Part shown: positions 36,501 through 46,710 of the stretch, piece after piece
Numbering within the stretch: position 1 is the stretch's first letter
Layout: every line of letters starts with the position of its first letter
Origin: Sipunculus nudus
Lineage: Eukaryota; Annelida; Sipuncula; Golfingiida; Sipunculidae
Reading direction: 5' to 3'
DNA: 64,000 nucleotides
NCBI GenBank assembly: GCA_026874595.1
Contig: CM049311.1
Location: 5,493,676-5,557,675 of the forward strand
The notes under the pieces: model-generated
What the model saw: the letters and a program-made list of their open reading frames with translations, nothing else
Databases searched by the model: none
Told to the model about the DNA's origin: nothing
Made by a program: the position numbers and the translations under genes

Positions 36501-39500
36501 TTCTATTTAAGAAATAAATCATCCTCTGGCTTTTTTGGTTGCTTTTCTTACAGAAATTTGGTTGTTTTAATTTTTTGTCTCATTTAAGTAGTACAGTAGC
36601 AGTCTGAAATTTTAAGCTGTGTATTGGATCTCAAAATTTAAATATTCTGTTTACTATTCATGTCATTATGTAAATTAAATTTCTTTTTAATATTAGCAAA
36701 ACTAGTCAGTGGACAATCATGACCCATGAATGACTGGTTTATGTAATCAGTGTTGGTTCAGAGCAGCTTAAGTTGAAGGAAGATTGTCCTAAAGATTGAA
36801 AAAATGTCTATATTACTGTATATTAGGCAAAAAGGTTGGGTTCTCAGGCACAGCTCACAAAAGTTTTTTTGCCCTGACCCCAAATCAAACCACTCTCCCA
36901 CCCCTTTAAAACAATTTTGTAGAATAAACAGATTTTAAGCTTCATTTGCTCATACATGCAAATAAATTGTTATCATCATGTTGTTCCCTCATCATATAAA
37001 ACTTTTATCAATAACTGATAATCAAAAGGTAAAAACAATTCACCTGATCACACTGATTTCTAAAATGAGGGCCTGACTGAGAAACCAATCTTTATCAAAA
37101 GAATCTGGAGTAAACGCTTTATCATGGTTTCGGTAAGCTGGGGCAAATTTGCGTTATCAACTTGACCTGTAAGATGTTTTTTGAGAAAAAAATAAGAGAA
37201 GAATAATTATTGAAATTTTTGGAAGGCATTTATAAGATTGGTAAAATCTTAACAGCAAAAATAGTAAGATGCTTTGTTGCCTCACTGTGGTGTACTGACG
37301 TTTATCTGTGTTATCAGTAGGTGTGTTGTGAGGTGTTTTGTGTTTCAGGTGCTTGTGAGGGGACTTTGGCATGCTCCACATGTCATTTGATATTTAAACA
37401 AGAACATTTTGATCAGATCCCAGACAAGCCTACAGATGAGGAACTGGATATGTTAGACCTCGCATACTCTCTGACAGACACGTGAGTAACATTTACATCC
37501 TAGCTTTTTCTCTATTTCAAGTCTCAAAACAGTCTGTCAGGAGTTTTACCTTTATATAACATAACTTTTGCTCTGTGACCACGTGACAACAGACATGTCT
37601 ATGTTCTGAAAGCTGAAATATTCTATACAATGTGGTTTATGAAAAAATATTAGGAATTTTTCAGAAAAGGTTGAATTTTGAATATTTTTGACAATTTTTT
37701 ACTAGTTTTATCCACCTTTAAAGACCACCAGATGCCACCATCTGAGCCATTTAGAGTCTCTCTTATAATAAGTTGCTTTTACTAGTTGTATAATCCATGT
37801 AAAATAGATAAAAGTTTATAATCTATGTATTAACTTTAAATTGATATCTCTCAGTCTTTTATGATTCAAAACATACTATTTTCAATATTTTGAGTTGTAA
37901 ACATGTGTTTTAAGTTTTAATTTTGTCTTCCTTTAATGGGAAGTCTTTTATTGTTCAGATTTAAAAAATTTATTTTCTTTTGTATATTAAAAACTAAAAT
38001 ACACTGTAAAATCTTGTTTAGAGTTAACACCCCAAATAAAAACATGCCTTGGGTTTTTACCTATATTTTTACATACTGCCCTGATATATTCTGTAGCTTT
38101 AACAGGTATTCTGGAATAAATTATTAGCTCAGCTGACTGTAAGTCATCTGAACTGTAGCGATCACCCTTTGTTTGTCGGCTGTCTGGCTATCTGTCCATT
38201 AACAGGGCACAAATCGTAACCACTGGACCTGGCATCTTCTGACTTTTAGTCCAGAGAGGTTCATTAAAATTCTCCTTGGAAACCTGGAATTAGGTCTCTG
38301 TTACCCATATTCTTCAAGCTGAACAACTAATGCATTGATCACCATGATTCTTTGCATGGATATTGATCATGGAGTGTTTCATCAGTTAGGCAGACTGGTG
38401 GCAGCACCTGTATTTTTTCGAATTTTTACGATGCTGTCATCTTTAAACAGGGCACAAATCTCAACCGCTGGACCTGGAATCTTCTAACTTTAAATCCAGG
38501 GAGGTCCATGAAAAGTCTCCTTGGAAATGTGAAATTAGGTCTCTGTTACCCATATTTTCTGAGCTATGGGGCCTTTAAGCAAGATTTCTCAGAGAAGGCT
38601 TGTTGGATTGTCATCAAATTTGTTGTGCTTATGGGTCTTGATGAACTTTAGCTAAGATGCATGAACAATGATGCCACCTACATTATCTTAATTAGTTGCC
38701 AGTGCAAGGACATATTGTCAACATGTCAGTCAGCTGAAGGTCATGACCCATGGGTCACTTGTTTTCAGTCAGATATCTGAAATTCATTAGAATGTTTTAA
38801 AATCATAATAATATTGACCAGCATCAGATAACCTATAATCTCTATACGAACATGTCAAGTATTTTTGGGCCAGTAATTAGTAAAATATTTATGAAAAACT
38901 TAAACAATGCTTATGCAAGCTCATAAGCTAGTTCTGAGTCACTAAAAAGGTCCTACAGTTACAGCTGTCCTGCTGCCTCTGTCAGTCTCAGAAAGGTTAA
39001 TTGATTTGTCAGACTGTTAACCCAAGTTAAGCAGATTGTGTATTATCCTGTTAAGCAGTATGTTATTTCAGGCAGAGGTGTAGACAACACACACATTCCA
39101 GCTCACCTGTGAGCTATTCAGATGACTTTCATGGTCTGTCACCTGTCTGTCAGGGTTTTTCACAGCAGAATTACTCATTTGTACTTATATATTTATATAT
39201 GTGGCCAGATGCACTGCAAGCTCAATTTGCTGGTGCCATCCTCATTGTTGATGATTTTGAATTTTGGTGCTTGAAACTACACCTTAGGAGTATTGTGGTT
39301 AGGTAAAATCTTCCTTGCAATAAAAGATGATTTTTTGTGTATGTAATTCAATATATCAGATATTTAATTCATCATTCTTTGTCTTTTAACATACTGTCTG
39401 TCTACATTAGAAATACATGATATTAACTGAAAGTGCTAGAAAGTACTATATTGACATTCATGTGAGTCTTTGTAAGGTATCTGTGTACCACATTAGTAAA

Positions 39501-40623
39501 TGTTAGTAAAAGTTACAGTGACTAGCAAGCTAAACCTGGTATCGTCATGCGTGATGTTGAGCCCCACAGAATGTGAGTTGAAACCTTGTGTTCACACTGT
39601 GTGTTCGAGGCTATTATCAGATCATCTGTGTGTATTGGAAATAAACTCATCCATATCAGCCATCAAGAAAAATTTGTTCATGCAGGGCATTGTATCATAT
39701 GGTATGATTATCATTATTTTCTCTGACTTTACATGCAGCATTTACTGTTAATAGTTACACTAAGGCAATGATTCTGCATACTGTTTGTGTTTGATTTATT
39801 ATTTGGATAATCATTGGCTTTGACCTCATTGTATCAGACACCAGTTGAAAGAGACTGCATGTGCCTGTGGAATCAGTGTATGTGCAAGGAGCTAGGGTAC
39901 AGCTGCACTTTATATATCCTTAAGTGTCTGACAGACACAGGTGATAAGAAAACACTTTAACTGTATAGTTTTCCATACATGACTGGTGTCATGGACTGAA
40001 AAATGCTGTGGTGTAATCTGGAGAGACAGTGAATTTGATAAAATTTATATTCTCTGTTTGTTCCTAAATGTTTGAATTTGTCATGTCATGGTTCTCTGCA
40101 GGATTTTAAGCTGTGATGATTGTTAAGGTAGTCTTGTATGAATTGCACTGTAACAATATAATTGTATGTTAATATGTAGATAAATAAGGATTAAAATGAG
40201 CATATTGACATGGGTTCACCACACACCCCCTCTCTTTTGAGCAAACAACTAGGGAAATCAAATTATGTATGTTTAATACCACCACAGCAGTGCCGTTTTA
40301 TGCATGCAAGATTTAGGTCCACTAGTACTCCCACCACACTTCTTTACCTGTATGTTCACTAAGCTGCTGAGCCCCCTCTGTTTTAAGATCCCGTATCCTG
40401 CCCGTGCAGTCAGTGTTATGTTCTGTTGTGTGACATTGTAGATGGTACATTGCCTTCCTCTTAATGTCAGGTCTTAATGTTTTCATAATAAGTTGTATAT
40501 TAAATTGACTGGTCTGTCATATGTTTCAGGTCACGGTTAGGGTGTCAGGTGATCGTAACAAAAGATATGGAAGGCTGGGAAGTCCACGTACCTGCAGGCG
40601 TCTCAGATGCTCGGGAACTTTGA
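15938..40623 (+). CDS. FDX1: FDX1, mitochondrial [2Fe-2S] ferredoxin (adrenodoxin type), four coding exons
   Basis: Small electron carrier of the mitochondrial matrix, reduced by ferredoxin reductase and passing electrons to mitochondrial P450s and, in the wider family, to Fe-S and lipoyl assembly. The CDS is 15938-16113, 36360-36469, 37349-37481 and 40530-40623 (513 nt, 170 residues), every junction GT-AG and in phase. Residues 1 to about 50 are rich in Arg, Lys, Ser and Thr with no acidic residue, a typical presequence. The ferredoxin fold follows from about residue 59. Cluster ligands are C98, C104, C107 and C145 (C-x5-C-x2-C motif in [16 protein letters not shown]). The acidic partner-binding helix reads [28 protein letters not shown] and the end at VSDAREL, without the FDX2-type C-terminal motif, favour FDX1 over FDX2. 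Intron 1 is 20.2 kb. Confidence 0.95.
16114..19596 (+). other. FDX1 intron 1, proximal part
   Basis: First 3.5 kb of the 20,246-bp intron. No exon or transposon protein seen. It holds small hairpins: arms CTTATTTCCACT/AGTGGAAATAAG at 17522-17552, and GGCAGGAA/TTCCTGCC around GTTTTG/CAAAAC at 18075-18109. It also has a G run near 17347 and a TA-GA microsatellite at about 18529-18560. Confidence 0.6.
17522..17594. repeat. Perfect 12-bp hairpin with a third arm copy
   Basis: CTTATTTCCACT at 17522-17533 pairs with AGTGGAAATAAG at 17541-17552 around a 7-nt loop. A second forward copy of the arm lies at 17583-17594. Related GAAATAAG/CTTATTTC words recur at about 18602-18650. Confidence 0.8.
19597..20160 (+). 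mobile_element. Family 4 repeat element, 5' fragment
   Basis: Starts with a version of the family-4 head (CTTGTGAGCTTATGCGATGG) and continues into sequence that is the reverse complement of 59770-60030 in the complete copy at 57812-60231. It includes one GGTGGCGCCAC motif near 20092. No 3' end is visible. Confidence 0.6.
20161..21079 (+). other. FDX1 intron 1 segment without recognised gene
   Basis: No exon recognised. Between about 20380 and 21240 base composition shifts towards higher GC than the flanks. On the minus strand a good splice donor (GTAAGTAT) lies near 20543, so an antisense transcript starting at the motif cluster at 21080-21154 is conceivable but not shown. Confidence 0.4.
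21080..21154. promoter_or_regulatory. Promoter-like motif cluster (CRE, CCAAT, CArG)
   Basis: TGACGTCA (full CRE) at 21080-21087, inverted CCAAT (ATTGG) at 21123-21127 and a perfect CArG box CCATATAAGG at 21145-21154. Three canonical sites within 75 bp suggest an internal promoter or enhancer, but no attached transcript is recognised. Confidence 0.35.
21640..23119 (+). mobile_element. Family 4 element, interrupted by a family 2 element
   Basis: The head AGCGAATCTGTGAGCTTATG is at 21641-21660. The tail CACAGGTTCAC (23088-23098), then a hairpin of two AGGCCT arms (23102-23107, 23110-23115) and TTGTT, ends at 23119. Head and tail match the complete copy at 57812-60231. Most of the interior is a family-2 element in the same direction, so this is a nested or recombined unit. 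Confidence 0.65.
21765..22948 (+). mobile_element. Family 2 element (copy A), 5' end missing
   Basis: About four double monomers of roughly 280 bp with GGTGGCGCCACC-type palindromes, followed by the family-2 tail: GGCAGATACA, a degraded hairpin, CCGTATT and the terminal CTAGTT (22943-22948). Its orientation is opposite to copies B and C. The terminal TTGTATCCGCC head is not seen. Confidence 0.7.
23230..28670 (+). repeat. Tandem array of 337-bp monomers, 674-bp dimers
   Basis: Alternating A and B monomers of about 337 bp share blocks such as GAGACCTTTAAAAATGTGAA, AAATTAGGTCTCTGTTACCC, TTGATCATGAGATGTTTCAT and CAGACTGGTGGCGCCACC. Dimers repeat at exactly 674 bp (for example 24996, 25670, 26344). 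Dimers differ at few positions, so the expansion is recent. Short open frames recurring every 674 bp are by-products of the repeat. The array resumes at 30593-31620 with more diverged monomers. Confidence 0.95.
25432..29043 (+). repeat. Tandem duplication of an 1806-bp segment
   Basis: Segment 25432-27237 is repeated directly as 27238-29043 with very few differences. The unit begins inside an array monomer (ACATCACTG) and ends inside a nested family-1 head (GTGTAAATT). The junction at 27237/27238 joins these two with at most 1 nt of shared sequence. Confidence 0.9.
26871..27237 (+). mobile_element. Family 1 element head, truncated by the duplication junction
   Basis: Hairpin AGCTCAGCTGAC/GTCATCTGAGCT at 26871-26899, a (GTCC)n microsatellite at about 26916-26958, then unique element sequence that stops abruptly at 27237. 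It is a duplicate of the first 367 bp of the element at 28677. Confidence 0.85.
29567..29594. repeat. Poly-C tract
   Basis: 28 consecutive C inside the nested family-1 element. The length is probably unreliable in assembly. Confidence 0.9.
30278..30480 (+). pseudogene. Endonuclease (EEP/AP-type) domain remnant
   Basis: The translated stretch contains [20 protein letters not shown] followed by TN and, further on, [13 protein letters not shown]. This matches the layout of the C-terminal part of exonuclease/endonuclease/phosphatase-type transposon endonucleases (a QLI..PT motif, then DH-F-TN, then a final S-[DG]-H-K). The usual SDH catalytic pair reads SGH, so the aspartate is lost. It covers about 65 residues, with no start of its own and no Rep or helicase sequence nearby. 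It lies in the last 320 bp of the nested element. Helentrons carry such a domain, but a LINE origin is also possible. Confidence 0.45.
31762..32652 (+). other. FDX1 intron 1 segment between repeat elements
   Basis: About 890 bp of unique-looking intron sequence separating the family-1 tail from the family-2 element. No feature recognised. Confidence 0.6.
32653..34112 (-). mobile_element. Family 2 element (copy B)
   Basis: Read on the minus strand, the 5' end is a TTGTATCTGCC head at about 34112, followed by a hairpin and a CCG-rich stretch (34050-34068). The interior is tandem double monomers of about 280 bp. The 3' end has GGCGGATAAA, a perfect 7-bp-arm hairpin (GTAGTCG/CGACTAC, 32666-32684), CCGTATT and CTAGTT at 32653. 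It is the same structure as copy C, with one mismatch in the inverted repeat. Confidence 0.8.
34113..35187 (+). other. FDX1 intron 1 segment, nothing recognised
   Basis: AT-rich intron DNA with no exon, RNA gene or element end that I can identify. Confidence 0.6.
35188..36010 (+). mobile_element. Family 1 element, 5' fragment
   Basis: A degraded head hairpin (AGCTTAGCTGAC / GTCATCTGAG) and short GTCC stretch, then sequence alignable to 28740-29520 of the nested copy (shared blocks include GATGTCCCCAAGATCTCCTA). It ends before FDX1 exon 2. Confidence 0.75.
36360..36469 (+). CDS. FDX1: FDX1 coding exon 2
   Basis: 110 nt after a TTTCAG acceptor; encodes [20 protein letters not shown] through NNVDIDGF, the N-terminal beta-grasp part of the ferredoxin fold. 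Donor GTAAGT at 36470. It is bracketed by transposon fragments (see findings). Confidence 0.95.
36470..37348 (+). other. FDX1 intron 2
   Basis: 879-bp intron containing the isolated family-1 tail at 36700-36742 and otherwise nothing recognised. Confidence 0.85.
36700..36742 (+). mobile_element. Family 1 element, isolated 3' end
   Basis: GTCAGTGGACAATCATGACC followed by CATGAATGACTGGTTTATG is a mutated version of the family-1 tail (inverted repeat, TGACCCATGGGTCA palindrome, CTTGTTT). It lies in FDX1 intron 2. Confidence 0.5.
37349..37481 (+). CDS. FDX1: FDX1 coding exon 3 (iron-sulfur ligands)
   Basis: 133 nt encoding [16 protein letters not shown] with three of four cluster cysteines, then the acidic interaction helix. 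Acceptor TTTCAG, donor GTGAGT. Confidence 0.95.
38126..38764 (+). mobile_element. Compact complete family 1 element in FDX1 intron 3
   Basis: The head hairpin AGCTCAGCTGACT... starts at 38126, with GCTCAGCTGACT at 38127-38138. The interior is about 1.5 monomers with the typical AGGGCACAAATC, GGACCTGGAATCTTC and AAATTAGGTCTCTGTTACCC blocks. The tail has AGTCAGCTGAAG at 38728-38739 (one mismatch to the inverted head), the perfect palindrome TGACCCATGGGTCA at 38744-38757 and CTTGTTT. At 639 bp it is the minimal unit of the family. It encodes nothing. Confidence 0.85.
39096..39160 (+). mobile_element. Family 1-related head fragment
   Basis: AGCTCACCTGTGAGCT is a perfect palindrome of 7-bp arms, followed by ATTCAGATGACTTTCATGG and CTGTC repeats. 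It resembles a degraded head hairpin and microsatellite. No body or tail follows. Confidence 0.45.
39161..40529 (+). other. FDX1 intron 3, distal part
   Basis: No gene or element recognised. Intron 3 spans 37482-40529. Confidence 0.7.
40530..40623 (+). CDS. FDX1: FDX1 coding exon 4 with stop
   Basis: 94 nt encoding [20 protein letters not shown] and [11 protein letters not shown], ending in TGA at 40621-40623. Contains the fourth cluster cysteine in RLGCQ. Acceptor TTTCAG. Confidence 0.95.
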
Positions 40624-42510
40624 GGAAGATGAAGCTAGATTTTAGTAGACAATCCCCGCAGTATATGCTCTACTCCTGTTTTAGGCTCTGAAAGAAAAAT
40701 TGTCATATCATGTTTATGTCAAGTTAGTTACTGGCCCGCAGTGTAGAATTTACACAAAGCTGTGTGGATCAGACAGAGTTTTATTCGTTTAGGAGATATT
40801 TCCATAATGATTAGTTAGTTCGACAGGTTCCAACAATGACATATTTACAAGGCATGTACATGTTTGGAACTGACCTTCATCACTGTATAGTTTTCTTGTT
40901 TGGTTTCACATTTCGACTTGGTTTCAAACTATCATCATAAATAAAAAATTGTATCAACATGTTAGGTGTCCAGTGTGGACAATTAGGTAACTTGGTAATT
41001 TGGTTTTAATCAAGAGGAGTGGGTTTTGGTTCAACTCAGCATCTGTTGTGATCAGGATGGAATCGAATGTAAAAATAGAATAGACCAACTGGATGTCAGT
41101 GAGTAACTTTCAATGTGTCATATAACAAAAAACTGCACTGTAGCAAATGATAGTGCTAATATATAGGAAAAAACATATATGTAAAAGCTATTAATTCCTG
41201 ATCTATTTGTTAAATTCTAGTAAAGTATTCCTAAACAAATGCAATGAAAACAGTTGGTTTAATGGTTATATATGTAGCCATATTCCTGTGACGACAAATG
41301 TTTTGGGTTCTCAAGAAACATGTTGCGAATCCAACTCTAATATGAAACCTCACTGCAGTGATAACACGCAACAGATTTAGCAGTCTGGAAGGATACCATT
41401 TTTTAAGGGCACCTTAATGTATGTCATAACAATTACTATTTTTTTTGTGTTATAACATTGTAGTTCAGTGTTGGAGGTTAGATTGTTATGCATACTAATT
41501 AGGATGTTACTGTATCAGTTTTAGCTGATAGATGCTGTGCATGATCTGATCTCTAACTTTTGAATGTGTGAAGTTTCTGATAGGCAGTCACCTATGGTAG
41601 TGTTGTTGTATGGACTTGTATGTAAAGGTGTCACATCAGTTCATAATAATGGAATCTTCAGGTCTACCTCATACTCCCATAATAGCAGTTTACTTGCTGC
41701 AGGTTAAGAAACAAAATAGTATATACACATTAACAGGAAGCTGCAGATGGTAGTGCCCCAAAACACAGTATAGTTATTTGTACTGCATGGTGTTGTGTAA
41801 GTAAATCGTTATGACAACTTACAAAATATCGAAATACGAACAGCTGGTGATGTTAGCTGTTGTGTAGATAAAAGTCCTGGCTGTTGTGTAGGAAAAAATC
41901 CTGTTTGTTGTTCATTGTCCATTTACGGACTCAAAATATTTCAAACATATAATATAGAATCATACGCAAACAATGGACCAAGTATGCTGCAAAACCCATG
42001 TTGGATTATTTATGTGCATTTCCATGAACCACCACTATATTGGCTGCTATGCGGTCATGGTGTAACCAGTCCAGTCACATAAGGATATGCAGCCTTCCCA
42101 CCAGTACCTCTGCCTACATTCAAAATTTAAGAAATTTGGATGAAGTATTATATTAGATTTTTCCAGTAATGCCTTATGCAAATTGTTAACAGATTAGAAT
42201 CTGGTCCATGGGTCTTTGTTTTTGTAATCGGTCGTTTCAGTTTAGAGTACTGTAAAGCATTGTTACACTCTGCAGGCAGTACGCACGTATACAGAGGTAT
42301 TATAGATGGAAGTGAGCGTCAACTGACGTTGTTAAAGGCAGTTATGGATGATATCCGTATAGCATAAGAAAGAACGTGTGGAATATCTATGTTCGGATAA
42401 TCAGTGTTTTACTGTACATGTGGACACTGAATGACCATTGACGGTTGTCGTGAATAACGGTTAGCAACAGGAAGACTTATACACAGGTATTTTATGCAAG
42501 TAATAAAATT
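40624..42510 (+). other. FDX1 3' UTR and downstream DNA
   Basis: Repeat-poor sequence after the stop codon. Polyadenylation signals AATAAA are at 40940-40945 (317 bp after the stop) and 42502-42507. The first would give a short 3' UTR, the second a 1.9-kb one. No coding sequence is seen. Confidence 0.5.
40940..40945 (+). promoter_or_regulatory. Candidate FDX1 polyadenylation signal
   Basis: AATAAA 317 bp downstream of the stop codon. An alternative is at 42502-42507. Confidence 0.4.
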
Positions 42511-43410
42511 GTTTTACAAATATATTTGTGGAATTGTGTTTGATAGTCGTAATCTGTTCCCCGCAGGACTGTTTTGTTTTCTATAAAGAAATGCTTTGGC
42601 TGACAGACTTCATAAAAACCCTGAAAAAAAGAAATACAAATTTGACAATTGTTTGAAATTCGAATGAATTTGTTCTTAAAAAGGTTTGAAATATCAGAAA
42701 TATTATAATAATAATAATAGGCTGATCGGCTGAAGAAAAAAGTTTTCTCGTTTCGTTGAAATATAACTGCAGATTAAGTCATGATATAAGGACAATGACG
42801 TCGGCATCGGAATAATTCTTTGGGGGGGGGGGGGCAACTAGGGCACGTTAAATCCAAAGACCCTCTTATAATGCATATTTGTGTAAATTGGAGCACTGGG
42901 TTCAGCTTTAAATCAAACATTTTATATGCGGTGTAACGATACATCGCCCTGCAAGGCAGAAAAATAATGAGCGGTACAAGGTGAACCTTCAGAAACTAAA
43001 GCATCCGGATTTGCGGATCGCTATCTTATCAGACCGTCAAAAGCGATATTTTAGATCATACCAAGAAGTTTTTCCATGAAAACATTTTGTTAATAACCTA
43101 CGCTTTCGGTTAACTGCATGTCAAACATTTTAATTTCGTATTTTGAAACCACTAATCGAGAGTAAAGATTTCAAGACAACATTGGCATTGGAATTGGAAT
43201 CTTAACTACAATACTGTATTGTATCGTTGGTGAAGTTTTGGATGTTTTATATTTTATGTATATTGATAAGTGGAATACTCTGGTTCATGGCTATCATTGT
43301 GATAGAAAAATGTGTGAAAAGTGATGAAGTACAAGGCCCATAAAAGGGCACAAAAGGTTAAGAAATTCAATCTCGAATTGTTAAAGAGTTTATAAGTATT
43401 TGGATTTTTA
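42511..43410. other. Intergenic segment, nothing recognised
   Basis: No exon or element end seen; a run of about 12 G lies near 42823-42834. Confidence 0.55.
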
Positions 43411-43631
43411 AGCCCAGCTGATTGTAAGTTATATTATGAAGGTCCGTTATCCGGACGTCCATTAACAGGGCACGTTTTGAAACCGTTGACCTACTAATCT
43501 GAAATTCAACATACGGTTAGATGTTCCTAGTTCTCCTACCAAACCGAAAACTGGGTCAATGTGACTTCTTCCTAATTTGAGGAAAATCCTCCATTTTCCA
43601 TTAAAATCATATTGTTTCACTTGAAGGCGGC

Positions 43632-43678
<47 letters not shown>

Positions 43679-43860
43679 ACTGGTGTTGTTTTGTCCATAT
43701 TTGGCCAAACTCAATCTGTTTAAGTTTCCTACATATACATCGCAGAAATAAGGTGTATATTGCGTAATTTGTAGGAGTTCTGAATTTGTATTATTTGAGT
43801 TATTAGCATACATGTAACCTCATACCTTGAATTTTGCCCAACTTTGACCAAAGCAACACC
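43411..43860 (+). mobile_element. Degraded family 1 fragment with (TA)n
   Basis: AGCCCAGCTGATTGTAAGTT and the blocks CGTTTTGAAACCGTTGACC and CCAAACCGAAAACTGGGTC match the 26871/28677 heads, with many changes. A TA microsatellite at 43634-43675 has grown inside it. Confidence 0.6.
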
Positions 43861-43884
43861 CCCCCCCCCCCCCCCCCCCCCCCC
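43859..43884. repeat. Poly-C tract
   Basis: About 26 consecutive C. The length is doubtful in any assembly. Confidence 0.9.
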
Positions 43885-44006
43885 TTAAAACACATGGTTT
43901 AATTTACACAGCATATACACATCAGGATTCAGTATTTTGAAATTTCAAAGGGATAGACCAAAAAGAATAGCTTTCATTCAGGTTTTCAGACACCATGTCA
44001 AGTATT

Positions 44007-45827
44007 AACTAGAATACGGGTAGTCGACAAGCGACTACTTGTATCCGCCTAAATCAGAGTGGAACGGGTGAAGTGTTGCATATTAGCATGGATGTCTGCA
44101 GCCAAATTGTGTATGTAGGTTGCGCTACCTACGAAAAAATCCAGAAAGCTCTATACACATGCAAAACTTTGGCCCAATCGGTCAAACGGTTCCCAAGATA
44201 TGAGCTTGGATATCTGCTGCATAAACTAAAATGCAGGTGGCGCCACCTGTCATAAAATCAAGAGAGCTGTCGGGGATGTATAAACTTGCAAAATTTTAGG
44301 CAGATATGTCAAACCACTGCCGAGATATGAGTGATTTTATCCCATGGCAGACTAACAGATGAGAGCTGTGCAAACATGGCTGCAGGTGGCGCCACCAGTT
44401 TTGCATATGATAGAGAGCTTTGTGAGATTTATACACATGCAAAATTTTGGCCCAATCGGTCAAACGGTTCCCGAGATATGAGCTTGGATGTCTGCAGCGT
44501 AAACTTGATTGTAGGTGGCGCCACCTGTCATAAAATCAGAAAAGCTATCCAGGATGTATAAGCATGCCGAATTTCAGGTGAATTAGTCAAACCACTGCAG
44601 AGATATGAGAGATTTTAACCCAAGGCAGACGAACAGATGGACACTGTGCAAACATGGTTGCAGGTGGTGCCACCATTTTCGGTGTATGTTATAAAGCTCT
44701 CCAAGGGCTCATTTGTGCAAAAAAATTTTCCTGATCGGTCAAACGGTTCCCGAGATATGAGCTTGGATGTCTGCAGCGTAAACGTGAATGTAGGTGGCGC
44801 CACCTGTCATAAAATCAGAAAAGCTATCCAGGATGTATATGCATGCCAAATTTCAGGTGAATTAGTCAAGTCACTGCAGAGATATGAGTGATTTTAACCC
44901 AAGGCAGACAAACAGATGGACACTGTGCAAACATGGTTGCAGGTAGCGCCACCATTTTTGGTGTATGTTATAAAGCTCTCCAAGGGCTACATTTGTGCAA
45001 AAGAATTTTCCTGATCGGTCAAACGGTTCCCAAGATATGAGCTTGGATGTCTGCAGCGTAAACGTGAATGTAGGTGGCGCCAGCTGTCATAAAATCAGAA
45101 AAGCTATCCAGGATGTATACGCATGCCCAATTTCAGGTGAATTAGTCAAGTTACTGCAGAGATATGAGTGATTTTAACCCAAGGCAGACGAACAGATGGA
45201 CACTGTGCAAACATGGTTGCAGGTGGCGCCACCATTTTTGGTGTATGTTATAAAGCTCTCCAAGGGCTACATTTGTGCAAAAGAATTTTCCTGATCGGTC
45301 AAACGGTTCCCGAGATATGAGCTTGGATGTCTGCAGCGTAAACGTGAATGTAGGTGGCGCCACCTGTCATAAAATCAGAAAAGCTATCCAGGATGTTTAC
45401 GCATGCCCAATTTCAGGTGAATTAGTCAAGTCACTGCAGAGATATGAGTGAATTTAACCCAAGGCAGACGAACAGATGGACACTGTGCAAACATGGTTGC
45501 AGGTGGCGCCACCATTTTTGGTGTATGTTATAAAGCTCTCCGAGGGCTACATTTGTGCAAAAAAATTTTCCTGATCGGTCAAACGGTTCCCGAGATATGT
45601 GGGTTTATGTGTGGAAACAGACGCACAAACGGACGCAGAGCGCAAAGGAAAGGTCAGAGGTCAAAACAAAATCGGGGCGCAGCAGTTCACATGTGACCCG
45701 AACATAATCCTGGGTTTCGGAAAATTCCGCCCAACGGTTACGGAGGAGTTCTCCGGACACCTACGCGGCGGCGGCGGCGTCCAGCTGAAAACATAGTATC
45801 CGCAAAACTCTGTTTTGGCGGATACAA
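44007..45827 (-). mobile_element. Family 2 element, complete copy C (Helentron/HINE-like)
   Basis: On the minus strand the element starts with TTGTATCCGCC (45827-45817). This forms a hairpin with the next bases (arms GTATCCGC and GCGGATAC, 45796-45825), followed by ATACTATGTTTTC and a (CCG)n block. The body is about six 280-bp double monomers. At the 3' end GGCGGATACAA (44049-44039), the perfect inverted copy of the head, is followed by hairpin GTAGTCG/CGACTAC (44020-44038), CCGTATT and CTAGTT. CTAG fits the CTRR end of Helitrons. It encodes no protein. Confidence 0.85.
44060..45600 (-). repeat. Tandem array of about 280-bp double monomers (family 2)
   Basis: Each double monomer has two related halves of about 140 bp, and each half carries GGTGGCGCCACC or a one-base variant (for example 44236-44247, then about every 141 bp). 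Other constant words are TCAAACGGTTCCCGAGATAT, GCTTGGATGTCTGCAGCGTA and GACGAACAGATGGACACTGT. Confidence 0.95.
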
Positions 45828-46710
45828 TTACATGCAGCCAGTACAGTGGTTGTGCAGTAAGTACTGCAGCCCACACCGATGTAATTTGTTTCATTCCAGG
45901 CAACTCCCTTGGCTCGGCTTAGCTGGGCTTTCCCTCTGACGGCTCCAATGTACAAATCTTTATGGGAATAGTGACCCAGGGAATAATCTTGAATATGCCA
46001 TGTTGTGGCGTTATTTGTTTTTAAGTGATATTATATTGAAAAAAAATATTTTCTTTTAAATAAAGTTTAAACATTTTGCGATTAAAAGAAAATAAATAAA
46101 TGTATGTGTATGCATAATCAGACATATATGAACCAAACTAGGGATAAATAATGATGCAACTTACAATTCTGAATGAATTTATATTCTCTTATATATTATT
46201 GCAAATTTATAAAATTTGTGAATAAAAAAGTGCATGTGATAAAAACGATTAATGCAAATAATGTATAATATTATGCTAAAGGGTTGATTATAAACTAAAA
46301 ATCATTATTCCCTTGAAAGTGAAATACAGGGATCAGATCTTTTCTGTCCACCTGTCTGTCCATCTGTAAATATTTCTTATGCAACACAGTACCTCAACAG
46401 TTTTATTTTGTTTCTTTTTTATGGCAATCTGTCGGAGTATTAGTTTTGCAATCAGACATTTAGTAAATACCATAAACATTTCCTCCTAAAATTATAACGT
46501 GAAATGGTAATTTTAAGACTAACAAGTATGTATCAGTTATTCTACAGTAGGCCTACCTCCTCATATCAGCAGATAGTATTCTATTGTGTTCTTTATATAA
46601 CGTGATGTGTATATTTTTTATCCCATACAATTAATATTCTAGAGCTGACCTCGGTTTGATGATCGAACTATCGAGTTGGTGAACCGTAACACGGTGAAAC
46701 AGGTTCATTA
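45828..46710. other. Spacer between family 2 and family 3 elements
   Basis: About 880 bp of AT-rich sequence. No gene seen. Confidence 0.6.
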
